Source: an archaeon GW2011_AR19 (GTDB lineage Archaea; Nanobdellota; Nanobdellia; Pacearchaeales; GW2011-AR1). Taken from it: a stretch of DNA of 43,745 nt. The stretch lies in the NCBI GenBank assembly GCA_000806015.1, contig JWKY01000011.1, positions 1 through 43,745 of the forward strand, given 5' to 3'. The position numbers and the translations under genes are program-made. A model generated the notes under the pieces. It made no database searches. It saw only the letters and a program-made list of their open reading frames with translations, and was not told the DNA's origin. Positions 1-7,896 of the stretch are shown piece after piece (the first letter of the stretch is position 1; every line of letters starts with the position of its first letter).

Positions 1-2
1 TA

Positions 3-116
3 TTAGCAGGTCAGGCATTTATAATTAATGGAGAAGTTATGACTCTGACAGAGATTAACCCTCCTGTAGGTCTAGGGGTTGGCAGTGTTAAATTTTGTTC
101 CTCTTCTAGTTATTAA
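3..116 (+). CDS. C-terminal end of an unknown gene (partial)
   Basis: An open frame enters from the left edge and ends at a TAA, giving 37 residues that close with the serine-rich tail KFCSSSSY. I do not recognise it. It is followed by a T-rich tract and then the same 61-bp leader that follows the secreted protein gene ending at 10607. Both upstream proteins end in a short Cys- and aromatic-containing tail, so this could be a second member of that secreted family, but the fragment is too short to say so firmly. Confidence 0.5.
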   Translation, partial: LAGQAFIINGEVMTLTEINPPVGLGVGSVKFCSSSSY

Positions 117-158
117 TTTAATCTTTTAATTTTTTTCTTTTTTTCTTTTTTTCTTTCT

Positions 159-219
159 TTTTTTATTTTTAAATTTCCAAAGAATTTTTAAACAACTAAA
201 GATTTAGTTCACCATGGCA
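159..219 (+). repeat. 61-bp duplicated leader/promoter, copy 1 (leuS)
   Basis: These 61 bases match 10637-10697 with one mismatch (C at 212, T at 10690) and include the start codon. The repeat holds a TATA-like TTTTTAAA at 185-192, centred about 25 nt before the ATG at 214, which fits a leaderless archaeal promoter. A poly-pyrimidine tract lies just upstream and probably ends the preceding transcript. Confidence 0.85.
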
Positions 220-2748
220 GAGGTGAATTTTAAAGCCATTGAAAAAAAATGGCAGGATAAATGGGAAGAAGAGGAAGTTTTTCATGTGCTGGACTTTGTA
301 AAAGATAAAAAAACGCCAAATGGCGTGACCTCTTCGAGGTCTAAATATTATGTTCTTGAAATGTTCCCTTATCCGTCGGGAGATGGATTACATATGGGGC
401 ACGCTTTAAATTATACTATCGGCGATATTTATGCAAGATTTAAGAGAATGCAGGGGTTTAATGTTCTTTATCCGATGGGCTATGATGCTTTAGGATTGCC
501 TGCAGAAAATGCTGCAATTAAAGTAAATATTCATCCGGAAAATTACACTAATAAATCAATTTCCAATTTTATAAAACAGCAAAAACTTCTTGGGCTGAGT
601 TATGATTGGAGCAGAATGATTAATACCGCGTCTCCTTCTTATTATCAATGGGACCAGTGGATTTTTCTTAAAATGCTTGAAAAAAAAATTGCTTACAGAA
701 AAAAAGCCCCTGTAAATTGGTGTTCAAAATGCAAAAGTGTTTTGGCAAATGAGCAGGTTCACGACGGAAAGTGCTGGAGACACGAAGATACAAAAGTTGA
801 AATTAAACATTTAGAGCAATGGTTTTTTAAAATCACAAATTATGCAGATGAATTGCTTGATAAAACCGATGAATTGGATTGGCCTCAAAGAACTAAAGTG
901 ATGCAAAAAAATTGGATTGGTAAATCTTATGGAACAGAAATTATCTTTAAGGTAAATGGCAAGAAATGGCCGATTTTCACGACGAGACCAGATACGATTT
1001 ATGGAGTAACTTTCATGGTTGTTTCTGCACAGCATCCAGAACTAAGAGAACTTGTTTCAAAAGAACAAAAACAAAAAGTAGAAGAATTTTTAAAAAAATT
1101 AAAAAGTGTTTCAGCATATAAAGGCGTATCCTCTAATGAAGAGGGCAAAAAAGAATTGGAATTTTTGGAGAAAGAAGGAGTTTTTACCGGGAATTATGCA
1201 ATAAATCCAGTTAATAATGAAAAAATCCCGATTTATGCCGGGAATTTTGTCGTCGCTGATTATGGTTCAGGCATGGTAATGGCTGTTCCTGCGCATGACC
1301 AGAGAGATTTTAAATTCGCTGAAAAATACGGGCTTAAAATTAAAGTTGTCATAGAGCCTAAAGAATATAAAATTTATGAGAGAAACGGACAAATTTCAGA
1401 AGCTTATACTGGTCAGGGAAATTTAATTGATTCCGGGGAATTTAGTGATTTAGAAAATGAGGATGCCCAGAAAAAAATTACAAAATTTTTGATAAAGAAA
1501 AAATTAGGCAGGGAAGTTGTTCAGTATAAATTAAGAGACTGGCTTATTTCAAGACAAAGATATTGGGGGGCTCCAATCCCAATTATTTATTGTGATAAAT
1601 GCGGAGCTGTTCCGGTTCCAGAAAAAGATTTGCCAATTATGCTTCCAAAAAAAGTTACATTTGGCGAGGGAAATCCGCTTGCTACAAATGAAGAGTGGAT
1701 AAGAACAAAATGTCCAAAATGCAAAAAAGAAGCCAGGAGAGAAACAGATACAATGGATACTTTTGTTAATTCTTCCTGGTATTTTTTAAGATATTGCGAC
1801 CCTGATAATGGAAAAGAAATTTTTGATAAGGAAAAAGTAAAATATTGGATGCCGATTGATCAGTATATTGGAGGAGCAGAACACGCGTGCATGCATTTGA
1901 TTTATTGCAGATTTTATACAAAATTTTTAAGAGATTTAGGATTATTGGATTTTGATGAACCTGTAAAAAAATTGTTTCATCAAGGGATGCTGCATGGCAG
2001 CGACGGTCATGTTATGGCAAAATCCAGAGGGAATGTCATCAATCCATTAGATGTTACCACCAAATACAGCACAGATTCTCTGAGGCTTGCATTAATGAGT
2101 TTTGCTTCTCCCAACAACGATGCAAATTGGGATGAAAAAGTTATGATTGGGAGCTATAAATTTTTAAATAAAGTGATTGAAATTTTTGATAATCTTAAAA
2201 TTGGAGATTCAGACGCAAAAACTGAAAGTAAATTAAACAAAATAATTAAAGAAGTTACAGCTCAAATTGAGAATTTTAAATATAATTTAGCAATAATTAA
2301 AATTCGCGAGTTGTTTAATTCTCTTCCTGAAAAAACTTCTAAAGAAGTCTTGGAAAAAAGCCTGAAATTATTGCATCCATTCTGCCCCCACATTACCGAA
2401 GAGCTTTGGGAAAAATTAGAACATAAAAAATTTATTAGTTTAGCTGAATGGCCAATTGCAGAAGAGAAAAAAATAAGCGAATTTTTTGACAAGCAAGATG
2501 GAGCATTAAATAAACTTGTTTTAGATATCACTAATGTTTTGAAAATCGTTGCAGAGAAAGGAAGAGATGCTTCTAAAGTTTATCTTTATGTTCTTCCCGG
2601 AGAAAAAGATTTTTATGATTTAGACGAATTAAATAAAAGGATTGGTAAAAAAGTTGAAATTTTTGAAGTGTCAGATAAAACCAAATATGATCCTAAGTAT
2701 GTTTCTAAAAAAGCAAAATCAAATCGACCAGCCATCTATATTGAATAG
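214..2748 (+). CDS. leuS: Leucyl-tRNA synthetase, bacterial type
   Basis: Class I aminoacyl-tRNA synthetase that charges tRNA-Leu in the cytoplasm. The HMGH signature is at residues 60-63, the CP1 editing domain occupies roughly 230-420, and the block WLISRQRYWGAPIPI typical of bacterial LeuRS follows near 450. The KMSKS loop reads VMAKS at 600-604, so the first Lys and the middle Ser are replaced while the second Lys is kept. The anticodon-binding segment contains FCPHITEELWE. At 844 residues it matches bacterial LeuRS (about 860) rather than the longer archaeal form, implying transfer from a bacterium. The ATG at 214 is placed by the TATA box 25 nt upstream. Residues 34-43 contain an insert encoded by two adjacent perfect hairpins (313-341). 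Confidence 0.95.
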   Translation: MAEVNFKAIEKKWQDKWEEEEVFHVLDFVKDKKTPNGVTSSRSKYYVLEMFPYPSGDGLHMGHALNYTIGDIYARFKRMQGFNVLYPMGYDALGLPAENAAIKVNIHPENYTNKSISNFIKQQKLLGLSYDWSRMINTASPSYYQWDQWIFLKMLEKKIAYRKKAPVNWCSKCKSVLANEQVHDGKCWRHEDTKVEIKHLEQWFFKITNYADELLDKTDELDWPQRTKVMQKNWIGKSYGTEIIFKVNGKKWPIFTTRPDTIYGVTFMVVSAQHPELRELVSKEQKQKVEEFLKKLKSVSAYKGVSSNEEGKKELEFLEKEGVFTGNYAINPVNNEKIPIYAGNFVVADYGSGMVMAVPAHDQRDFKFAEKYGLKIKVVIEPKEYKIYERNGQISEAYTGQGNLIDSGEFSDLENEDAQKKITKFLIKKKLGREVVQYKLRDWLISRQRYWGAPIPIIYCDKCGAVPVPEKDLPIMLPKKVTFGEGNPLATNEEWIRTKCPKCKKEARRETDTMDTFVNSSWYFLRYCDPDNGKEIFDKEKVKYWMPIDQYIGGAEHACMHLIYCRFYTKFLRDLGLLDFDEPVKKLFHQGMLHGSDGHVMAKSRGNVINPLDVTTKYSTDSLRLALMSFASPNNDANWDEKVMIGSYKFLNKVIEIFDNLKIGDSDAKTESKLNKIIKEVTAQIENFKYNLAIIKIRELFNSLPEKTSKEVLEKSLKLLHPFCPHITEELWEKLEHKKFISLAEWPIAEEKKISEFFDKQDGALNKLVLDITNVLKIVAEKGRDASKVYLYVLPGEKDFYDLDELNKRIGKKVEIFEVSDKTKYDPKYVSKKAKSNRPAIYIE
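313..341. repeat. Two adjacent perfect hairpins inside leuS
   Basis: ACGCCAAATGGCGT (313-326) is followed without a gap by GACCTCTTCGAGGTC (327-341). Each folds perfectly (5-bp and 6-bp stems). The GC content contrasts with the surrounding gene. The site lies just before the HMGH-containing strand, where bacterial LeuRS usually has a short surface segment, and the reading frame is kept. Confidence 0.6.
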
Positions 2749-2798
2749 TTATTTTCTAGAAGAGATTTATTTTTAAACTAATTTTATTTTTGCTTTTT

Positions 2799-3902
2799 AT
2801 GGGAATAGAATGTTTAAATCCTGCTTATGATAAAATTGTAAAATCTGGATTAGATAAAACAATTTTAGAAAAAGGGCATCTAATTGGTTCTGAAATACTT
2901 TTATTTAGAAATATTTATTTTGAAAATTGCGAAGAGTTTTTTAATAGAGAAAAAGACTTATTTTTAAATCCAAATAGAAAAATTTCTTCTCAAAGCGAAA
3001 CTTCTAAAAAAATTTTAGAGCTTGAAAAGGAATTTACTAACTCACATTCATGGATGCCAGAAGAATTTGAAAAATTATTAATAAAATATCCTTGTTTTTT
3101 AGGAAAAATTGTTTTAGGAGAGGAAATTTATAATTATGAAAAGTTCGGCTTTCCAACTCAAAAAAGTTTAGAAGAATCTATTAGTGCTTTTTGCATTGGA
3201 GAAAAAGAAATATTTTCCTCTTCAAGAACAGAAGATTTTTGGAGAACAGGAAATTTAAGAAATTGCATCTCTTTAAATATGCATGGAGATTTATACGTTT
3301 ATCAAACAAATGTTTACGGAAAAAGCAGAATAGAAAATACTTTGTTTGGAGATGTTGAAATTTTTGAGGTATATAAAGAAGATGTTGAAAGTTCTGGAAT
3401 TTATGCTCATCAGGATTGGTCTGAATTTTTATTAACTGCATTAAAATATGCGCAATTCATTGGGGAAAAAGAGATTCCTGAAATTAAAAATTGGAAAAAC
3501 TTTCTTGAAAGGTTGGGTGGAGGAAGAGGGACAGCCACCTCTGAAGCAATGTTTGGAACAAATTTTTCTGAATGGGAATTAGAAAGGTTGATGGAAACTC
3601 CTGTTTTAAATTATAAAATTGAGAAGTTGGAAAAATTTCCGTTAGCTATTTATGGTTCTCAAAATAATTGTTCTTATCCATACATACATAAAAAGAAACT
3701 TTTTTATTTAAGAGAAAATGAATCTGGAGATGTTTCACTTGAAAAATTTTCCCATATTTATAAAGATAGAAAATTTTCAAAAGTTTTAGAATATTCTGAA
3801 AAAGATTTAATCCCTTTGTTGTCAGCAATATACAAATATTTTGCAAGAGACAAGAGCAAGATGACAAAGATTTTAGATTATTTTAATCAAGAAAATAAAT
3901 AA
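2799..3902 (+). CDS. Hypothetical protein, 367 aa
   Basis: I do not recognise this protein. It is acidic to neutral, without a signal peptide or clear membrane segment, and rich in Glu, Lys and aromatic residues, suggesting a soluble globular protein. The ATG at 2799 is preferred over a TTG at 2790 because a TATA-like TTTTTAAAC at 2770-2778 would place the transcript start at this ATG. The sequence encoding LGGGRG near residue 240 (3512-3531) matches 19 of 20 bases of a GC-rich insert in the Hef nuclease gene. The gene converges on the next one, with only two bases between their stops. Confidence 0.75.
   Translation: MGIECLNPAYDKIVKSGLDKTILEKGHLIGSEILLFRNIYFENCEEFFNREKDLFLNPNRKISSQSETSKKILELEKEFTNSHSWMPEEFEKLLIKYPCFLGKIVLGEEIYNYEKFGFPTQKSLEESISAFCIGEKEIFSSSRTEDFWRTGNLRNCISLNMHGDLYVYQTNVYGKSRIENTLFGDVEIFEVYKEDVESSGIYAHQDWSEFLLTALKYAQFIGEKEIPEIKNWKNFLERLGGGRGTATSEAMFGTNFSEWELERLMETPVLNYKIEKLEKFPLAIYGSQNNCSYPYIHKKKLFYLRENESGDVSLEKFSHIYKDRKFSKVLEYSEKDLIPLLSAIYKYFARDKSKMTKILDYFNQENK
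3512..3531 (+). repeat. GC-rich 20-mer shared with the Hef nuclease gene
   Basis: GTTGGGTGGAGGAAGAGGGA matches the reverse complement of 33216-33235 at 19 of 20 positions. Both copies lie in coding sequence and both encode LGGGRG. The block stands out from the AT-rich surroundings. Confidence 0.6.
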
Positions 3903-3904
3903 AA

Positions 3905-4249
3905 TTATATTTTTGCTTCTTGTTTTTCCTTATAAAAAATTCCTGTTAATTTTTGAGAAATAAACATATTGTTGTCTACCAAATTTCTATTTCTAATATG
4001 TGCATTTGCAACATAAAATTTATTTTCTCTTAAAAAAGTATTTACCATTCGTATAAAATTATCAGTATATTTTTCATCAAGATAATGATTCATATAATTT
4101 GATTTTTCTATTGTTTTTTTATAAATCTTTAATTTAAGTCCAGAATTCATAGTTGGAATTATTTTTCCTTTTCCAAGATATTTTAATTTTTTTTCATCTT
4201 CTACAAGATTTTCAATTCCTGAAATTGAGATTCTATCTATCTTGTTCAT
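3905..4249 (-). CDS. Hypothetical protein, 114 aa
   Basis: A small, basic, soluble protein without a recognisable domain. It starts at an ATG with a TATA-like TTTTAAAC motif about 25 nt upstream on the minus strand, consistent with a leaderless transcript. It lies next to the duplicated alaS tail and the toxin-antitoxin-like pair and could belong to the same acquired block, but nothing in the sequence proves this. Base composition and lysine/asparagine-rich usage resemble the neighbours. Confidence 0.55.
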   Translation of the reverse strand: MNKIDRISISGIENLVEDEKKLKYLGKGKIIPTMNSGLKLKIYKKTIEKSNYMNHYLDEKYTDNFIRMVNTFLRENKFYVANAHIRNRNLVDNNMFISQKLTGIFYKEKQEAKI

Positions 4250-4308
4250 TTATTTTTTAGATAATTTTTGTTTAAAAGAATTATTATGATAGAAAATATA
4301 TTTAGTTT

Positions 4309-4373
4309 ATCCCAATATTGCTTTTATCCTTCTCACTCCGGCAGAACTGCTTTCTTCTTTTATAATTTTAAAT
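4309..4373 (-). pseudogene. Detached second copy of the alaS 3' end
   Basis: These 65 bases align without gaps to the last coding bases of alaS (4916-4980), 57 of 65 identical, with a perfect 33-bp block at the upstream end. Read on the minus strand the copy encodes KIIKEESSSAGVRRIKAILG and a stop; alaS has the same peptide ending in AVLE. Most differences are at third codon positions, so the copy diverged as coding DNA rather than as junk. It lies directly downstream of the DUF2283-like gene. Confidence 0.85.
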
Positions 4374-4377
4374 CAGT

Positions 4378-4596
4378 TTAAGAAAAAATCTTAAATTTTA
4401 AAGGCAGATTAATTTTTATTTCCTCAAGATTTTTAGAACGTTCTTTGAAACTATGAATAGAAATCCCCTTGATTTCTTTTGTGGTTTTATCAATTATCTT
4501 AAAGATGCCATTTCCAGCATTGTCAAAATAACAATTAGAAATATTTCCCAGAGTTATCTCTAAAAAGTCTCCTTCTTCATCATAATATACTTTCAT
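4378..4596 (-). CDS. DUF2283-like protein, probable antitoxin
   Basis: A 72-residue protein beginning MKVYYDEEGDFLEITLG, the typical opening of the DUF2283 family, which is usually found beside small RelE/EndoU-like toxins. The start chosen is the ATG that overlaps the TGA of the upstream gene by the ATGA pattern; an ATG four codons earlier is also possible. The tight overlap indicates translational coupling with the 103-residue gene before it. An antitoxin role is inferred from that partnership. Confidence 0.65.
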   Translation of the reverse strand: MKVYYDEEGDFLEITLGNISNCYFDNAGNGIFKIIDKTTKEIKGISIHSFKERSKNLEEIKINLPLKFKIFS

Positions 4597-4904
4597 TTCG
4601 TCTTCCATGTTTCTCCAGTTATTCTGTTTGTAAAAAATGATGTAACTACAAAGCCTTCTTCTTTTAAATATTTAACTGAAACCAATAAATATCTTTCTGA
4701 TTGCGGCATTTGTTTGAATTCTTTATAAAAGTATAAAACGCTTTCATCGTCTTCAATTCTGATAGTAAGAGGATTTTTTAACGCATCTTTAATATTTTCA
4801 ATTGGATCATGCATGCGCGGATGTCTTTGTATATGTTTTAGTCTTTCGGTTGTTAAGTGAATTTTTTTCTTATTTTTGTCAGTTATCTCAAAAATGTATG
4901 TCAT
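4593..4904 (-). CDS. PBECR/BrnT-like nuclease-fold protein, probable toxin
   Basis: A 103-residue protein with the pattern LTTERLKHIQRHP in the first third, a central YFYKEF and a C-terminal TSFFTNRITGETWKTK. This order (His-rich helix, beta strands, terminal strand with an Arg-Ile-x-Gly-Glu-x-Trp motif) is what I know from small phage-associated nuclease-fold proteins that pair with DUF2283. It is the first gene of a two-gene unit. The unit sits between the body of alaS and a spare copy of the alaS 3' end. Function as a toxin is inference from fold and context. Confidence 0.6.
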   Translation of the reverse strand: MTYIFEITDKNKKKIHLTTERLKHIQRHPRMHDPIENIKDALKNPLTIRIEDDESVLYFYKEFKQMPQSERYLLVSVKYLKEEGFVVTSFFTNRITGETWKTK

Positions 4905-4913
4905 GTTTATTTT

Positions 4914-6599
4914 TTATTCCAAAACCGCTTTTATTCTCCTCACGCCAGCAGAACTGCTTTCTTCTTTTATAATTTTAAATTTTCCAAGCTCTGAAGTATT
5001 TTTTATATGCGGACCAGTGCAGATTTCTTTTGAAAAATTTCCAATTGTATAAACTGAAACTTTTTCAGGATATTTTGCTCCAAATTCTCCCTGAGCTCCC
5101 GATTCAAAAGCTTTTTTTAAAGGCATTTCTTCTCTTATAACTTCAAGACTTTCTGAAATTTTTTTATTTACTAAATTTTCTATTTTTTTTATTTCTTCCT
5201 GAGTTAGTTTTCTATCAAATGTAAAATCAAACCTCAGCCTTTCAGGAGTTATGTTAGAACCTCGCTGTTTAACTTCTTGCCCAAGAATTTTTCTAAGGGC
5301 TTCATTTAATAAATGGGTTGCTGTATGTAATTTTGTTGTTTTTTCTGAAGTGTCTGCTAATCCTGATTTAAATCTTCCTGCCGAAGCTGTTTGCGAAAGC
5401 TGTTGGTGTTTTTTAAGTTCTTGTTCGAATTCTCTTTTTGAAAAATTTATTTTATTTTTTTTACATTCTTCTTCAATCATTTCAAGAGGAAAACCATAAC
5501 TTTGATAAAGAAGGAAACTGGATTTTTCATTTAATTTTTTTTTATCTTTTGTTAATTTATTAAACTCATTTAATCCTTTTTCAAGAGTTTGGCTGAATTT
5601 TCGTTCTTCTTTTTTTAATTCTTCTAAAGTTTTTATTTTCTTTTCTTTTAGATTTTGGTAATCATTATAAATTTCAAAAACTATTTCTGCAACTTGATTT
5701 GTAAAATTTTTTAATCCTAATTCTTTTCCATATCTTACTGCTCTTCTAATTAATTTTCTTAAAACATATCCTTGTTCTTTATTGCTCGGAATAATTCCAT
5801 CAGCGATAATAAATACGGACGCTTTTACATGGTCTGCAATTATTCTCATTGCTTTTTCATTTCCTTTGTATTTTTTTCCAGAAAGTTTTTCTATTTTATC
5901 TATTATTGGCTTCCAAACTTCTGTTTTGTAATTATCATTTAAATTATTTAAAACAGCAAGAGTTCTTTCAACGCCCATCCCAGTATCAATATTTTTTTGT
6001 TTTGCTTCAGAGTATCCCCCATTTTTATTTTTTTCATATTCCATAAAAACATCATTCCAGATTTCAACGTTGTTTACAAACATTTCTGTGTCAGGACCGC
6101 ACGGGCCTGTTTCTCCTGCAGGTCCCCACCAATTATCTTCTTTTCCTAAAAATTTTATTTTGCTAATTCCAAGAGACCCCCATATTTTTTCTGCTTCTAC
6201 ATCTTTAGGAGAATCTTTGTCTCCCTTAAAACAGCTGACTTCTAATTTTTCTTTTTTTATTTTTAAAATTTTTGTTAAGAATTCAAAGCTGTATTCAATT
6301 GCCTCTTTTTTCCAGTAATCTCCCAAGCTCCAGTTTCCAAGCATTTCAAAAAAGGTGTGATGTGTTTCATCTCCAACTTCGTCAATGTCCCCTGTTCTGA
6401 CGCATTTTTGAACTCCAACAAGTTTTTTCCCAAGAGGATGTTTTTGACCTAATAAATATGGGACAAGAGGATGCATTCCTGCGGTCGTAAATAAAACTGT
6501 CGGGTCTTCTTTTGGAACAAGTGAAGAATTAGGAATTTCTTTATGGTTTTTTGATTTGAAAAATTCAATATATTTTTGGATTAACTGTTTTCGGTTCAT
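4914..6599 (-). CDS. alaS: Alanyl-tRNA synthetase, short bacterial type
   Basis: Class II synthetase charging tRNA-Ala. The catalytic domain (about 1-240) opens with the bacterial-type segment FTTAGMHPLVPYL, followed by motif 2 around FFEMLGNWSLGDY and the glycine-rich WWGPAGETGPCGP. The editing domain carries the zinc-ligand pattern H425, H429, C527, H531. At 561 residues it ends right after the editing domain (SSSAGVRRIKAVLE), so the C-Ala oligomerisation domain of longer enzymes (about 870) is absent, and the linker before the editing domain is short. This compact architecture resembles what I recall from Patescibacteria and suggests bacterial origin. Its 3' end is duplicated at 4309-4373. 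Confidence 0.93.
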   Translation of the reverse strand: MNRKQLIQKYIEFFKSKNHKEIPNSSLVPKEDPTVLFTTAGMHPLVPYLLGQKHPLGKKLVGVQKCVRTGDIDEVGDETHHTFFEMLGNWSLGDYWKKEAIEYSFEFLTKILKIKKEKLEVSCFKGDKDSPKDVEAEKIWGSLGISKIKFLGKEDNWWGPAGETGPCGPDTEMFVNNVEIWNDVFMEYEKNKNGGYSEAKQKNIDTGMGVERTLAVLNNLNDNYKTEVWKPIIDKIEKLSGKKYKGNEKAMRIIADHVKASVFIIADGIIPSNKEQGYVLRKLIRRAVRYGKELGLKNFTNQVAEIVFEIYNDYQNLKEKKIKTLEELKKEERKFSQTLEKGLNEFNKLTKDKKKLNEKSSFLLYQSYGFPLEMIEEECKKNKINFSKREFEQELKKHQQLSQTASAGRFKSGLADTSEKTTKLHTATHLLNEALRKILGQEVKQRGSNITPERLRFDFTFDRKLTQEEIKKIENLVNKKISESLEVIREEMPLKKAFESGAQGEFGAKYPEKVSVYTIGNFSKEICTGPHIKNTSELGKFKIIKEESSSAGVRRIKAVLE

Positions 6600-6630
6600 G
6601 AATAAACTAAGAAACTGGGTTTTAAAAATT

Positions 6631-6978
6631 CTATTTTTCCAACTCTCTCAACTTTTTCTGTATCTCTTCCAACTGAGATTCTAAATTATCTTTTTTTGAA
6701 CTAATTTTAAATTCATCTTTTTTATTCCCTATTCCAAGCAGTATTTTTGGAATTTTTGGCTTTGGGAGAATTTCTTCAAGTTTTTTTATTTCAGCTTTTG
6801 TTTCTTTTAATTTTTTAAGCAATCTTGTTTTTAATTTTAATTCATTTGTTCTTAATAGCTGGTATTTCTTGATGGTTTGCAAAATTCTTATTAAATCTGC
6901 TTCTGTTGAAAGAATTTCTTTTTTTGAATTAATTAACTCCTCGCGATTAAGTCCTACATGAATTAAGTTTTCTGCCAT
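6631..6978 (-). CDS. Coiled-coil hypothetical protein, 115 aa
   Basis: A helical, lysine/glutamate-rich protein with two predicted coiled-coil stretches flanking a proline-rich linker (PKPKIPKILLG). The ATG chosen begins MAENLIHVGL, a few bases after the stop of the preceding gene; an upstream start would overlap that gene. It forms a pair with the 221-residue gene before it, and both resemble small conserved proteins that I associate with DPANN genomes, of unknown function. No catalytic motif is visible. Confidence 0.7.
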   Translation of the reverse strand: MAENLIHVGLNREELINSKKEILSTEADLIRILQTIKKYQLLRTNELKLKTRLLKKLKETKAEIKKLEEILPKPKIPKILLGIGNKKDEFKISSKKDNLESQLEEIQKKLRELEK

Positions 6979-6982
6979 TTTT

Positions 6983-7648
6983 TTATTCAAGTTTAGAAAA
7001 AATATCCCTTTCAACTTGCTCTGTTTGATTTTTTATTGTTTGTATTTCAGCCATCCAATAAGACAGTTCTCTCTCTTCTTTTTCTTTTAATTCCTTGATA
7101 TCTTTAAGTAATTTTTCCATTTCAGCAATTTTGTTTTTTGTCAGTTCAAAAATTTTTAAGCTTTCTTCAAACTTGTCAATTTTTATAAACACCTGACCGC
7201 TTTTTTTTGGTTTAGACTCCTGCCAATTCCTTAATTCTAAATCTTTTGACGGCCTCTCCATTTTATAAGGAAATTCAAAATTTCTGCTTGGTTTTATTCC
7301 CGAATGTTCCGGCATCGTTTGTTCTCTGACAAATTCATCTGCCCCAATCATTTCCTCTTTTTCCCCAGATACGGCTTCTTTAATTTTGTTTCCTGAAAAA
7401 TTTGTCAAAAAGTTTCCTTCATGCCCTTCCCTAGAGTATGTTTTTTGGCTGGTGACACCTGAGTCATCATCATTATTTGTGTTTTGAGAAAATCTGTCAT
7501 TTGAAGGAATTGTTGGATATCTTGGCAATTGCGGGAGTGTTTTTTTAAATTCAGTTTCATCTAGCAAATCAGGTAATCTTGGGAGTTTTGGAAGCTCTGT
7601 TAATTTTTTAAACTCCTTTTTTTCCTCTTTTTTTTTAAATAAACCCAT
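6983..7648 (-). CDS. Proline-rich/coiled-coil hypothetical protein, 221 aa
   Basis: The N-terminus is a basic stretch (MGLFKKKEEKKEFKKL) followed by Pro-Leu repeats (LPKLPRLPDLL), then a disordered middle and a long coiled coil from about residue 155 containing VFIKIDKFEESLKIFE. I recall the same architecture in other Pacearchaeota-like genomes without a known role; with its coiled-coil partner it may form a structural or membrane-associated assembly. The disordered middle holds GATGACTC on the coding strand (7461-7468), the same octamer found in the in-frame palindromic modules elsewhere in the window, possibly a decayed copy. Confidence 0.75.
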   Translation of the reverse strand: MGLFKKKEEKKEFKKLTELPKLPRLPDLLDETEFKKTLPQLPRYPTIPSNDRFSQNTNNDDDSGVTSQKTYSREGHEGNFLTNFSGNKIKEAVSGEKEEMIGADEFVREQTMPEHSGIKPSRNFEFPYKMERPSKDLELRNWQESKPKKSGQVFIKIDKFEESLKIFELTKNKIAEMEKLLKDIKELKEKEERELSYWMAEIQTIKNQTEQVERDIFSKLE

Positions 7649-7713
7649 TTTTAATATAATTCTTCTAATAAATGTAATATGTAATTTAAGTTTAAAAACC
7701 TTGTTTTTTTGTT

Positions 7714-7851
7714 GCTCTGTCCGGAATTAATTTTTTTTAGAGAAATTGGTTTTTAGAATTCCCACTCAACCTCGACTATCGTCGAGACCCGCCCTTAATT
7801 GTCTAATAGCCGAGCCAAGATTTTTGCTAAAAACCAAATTCCGGACAGAGC
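7714..7851. repeat. Long-stem palindromic element, copy 1
   Basis: Outer arms GCTCTGTCCGGAATT (7714-7728) and its perfect complement (7837-7851) enclose inner arms TTGGTTTTTAG (7746-7756) and its complement (7827-7837). The left side has an unpaired T-rich stretch of 17 nt between outer and inner arms; the right arms are contiguous. The loop contains CCCACT, a perfect hairpin CTCGACTATCGTCGAG (7771-7786), ACCCGCCCTTAATT and CCGAGCCAAG. The order and several of these blocks recur in the copies at 11541, 34918 and 40579. It lies between divergent genes, so it is not a simple shared terminator. Confidence 0.8.
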
Positions 7852-7896
7852 CTTTTTTGTTTTTATTTTTAAATTGGACGCGCAATCTTAAAGGTT

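Noticed and set aside
5251-5499. Open frame opposite alaS, and similar frames opposite other genes
   Set aside because: They are antisense shadows of well-supported genes with no motifs of their own.
7461-7468. GATGACTC in the 221-residue coiled-coil gene as a fourth in-frame module
   Set aside because: Only the octamer and a loose GGTG/CACC neighbour match; the two defining ends are not both present.
7714-7851. Long-stem element as a bidirectional terminator
   Set aside because: It lies upstream of both flanking genes (divergent), so neither transcript would need to end there; other copies lie in different contexts.
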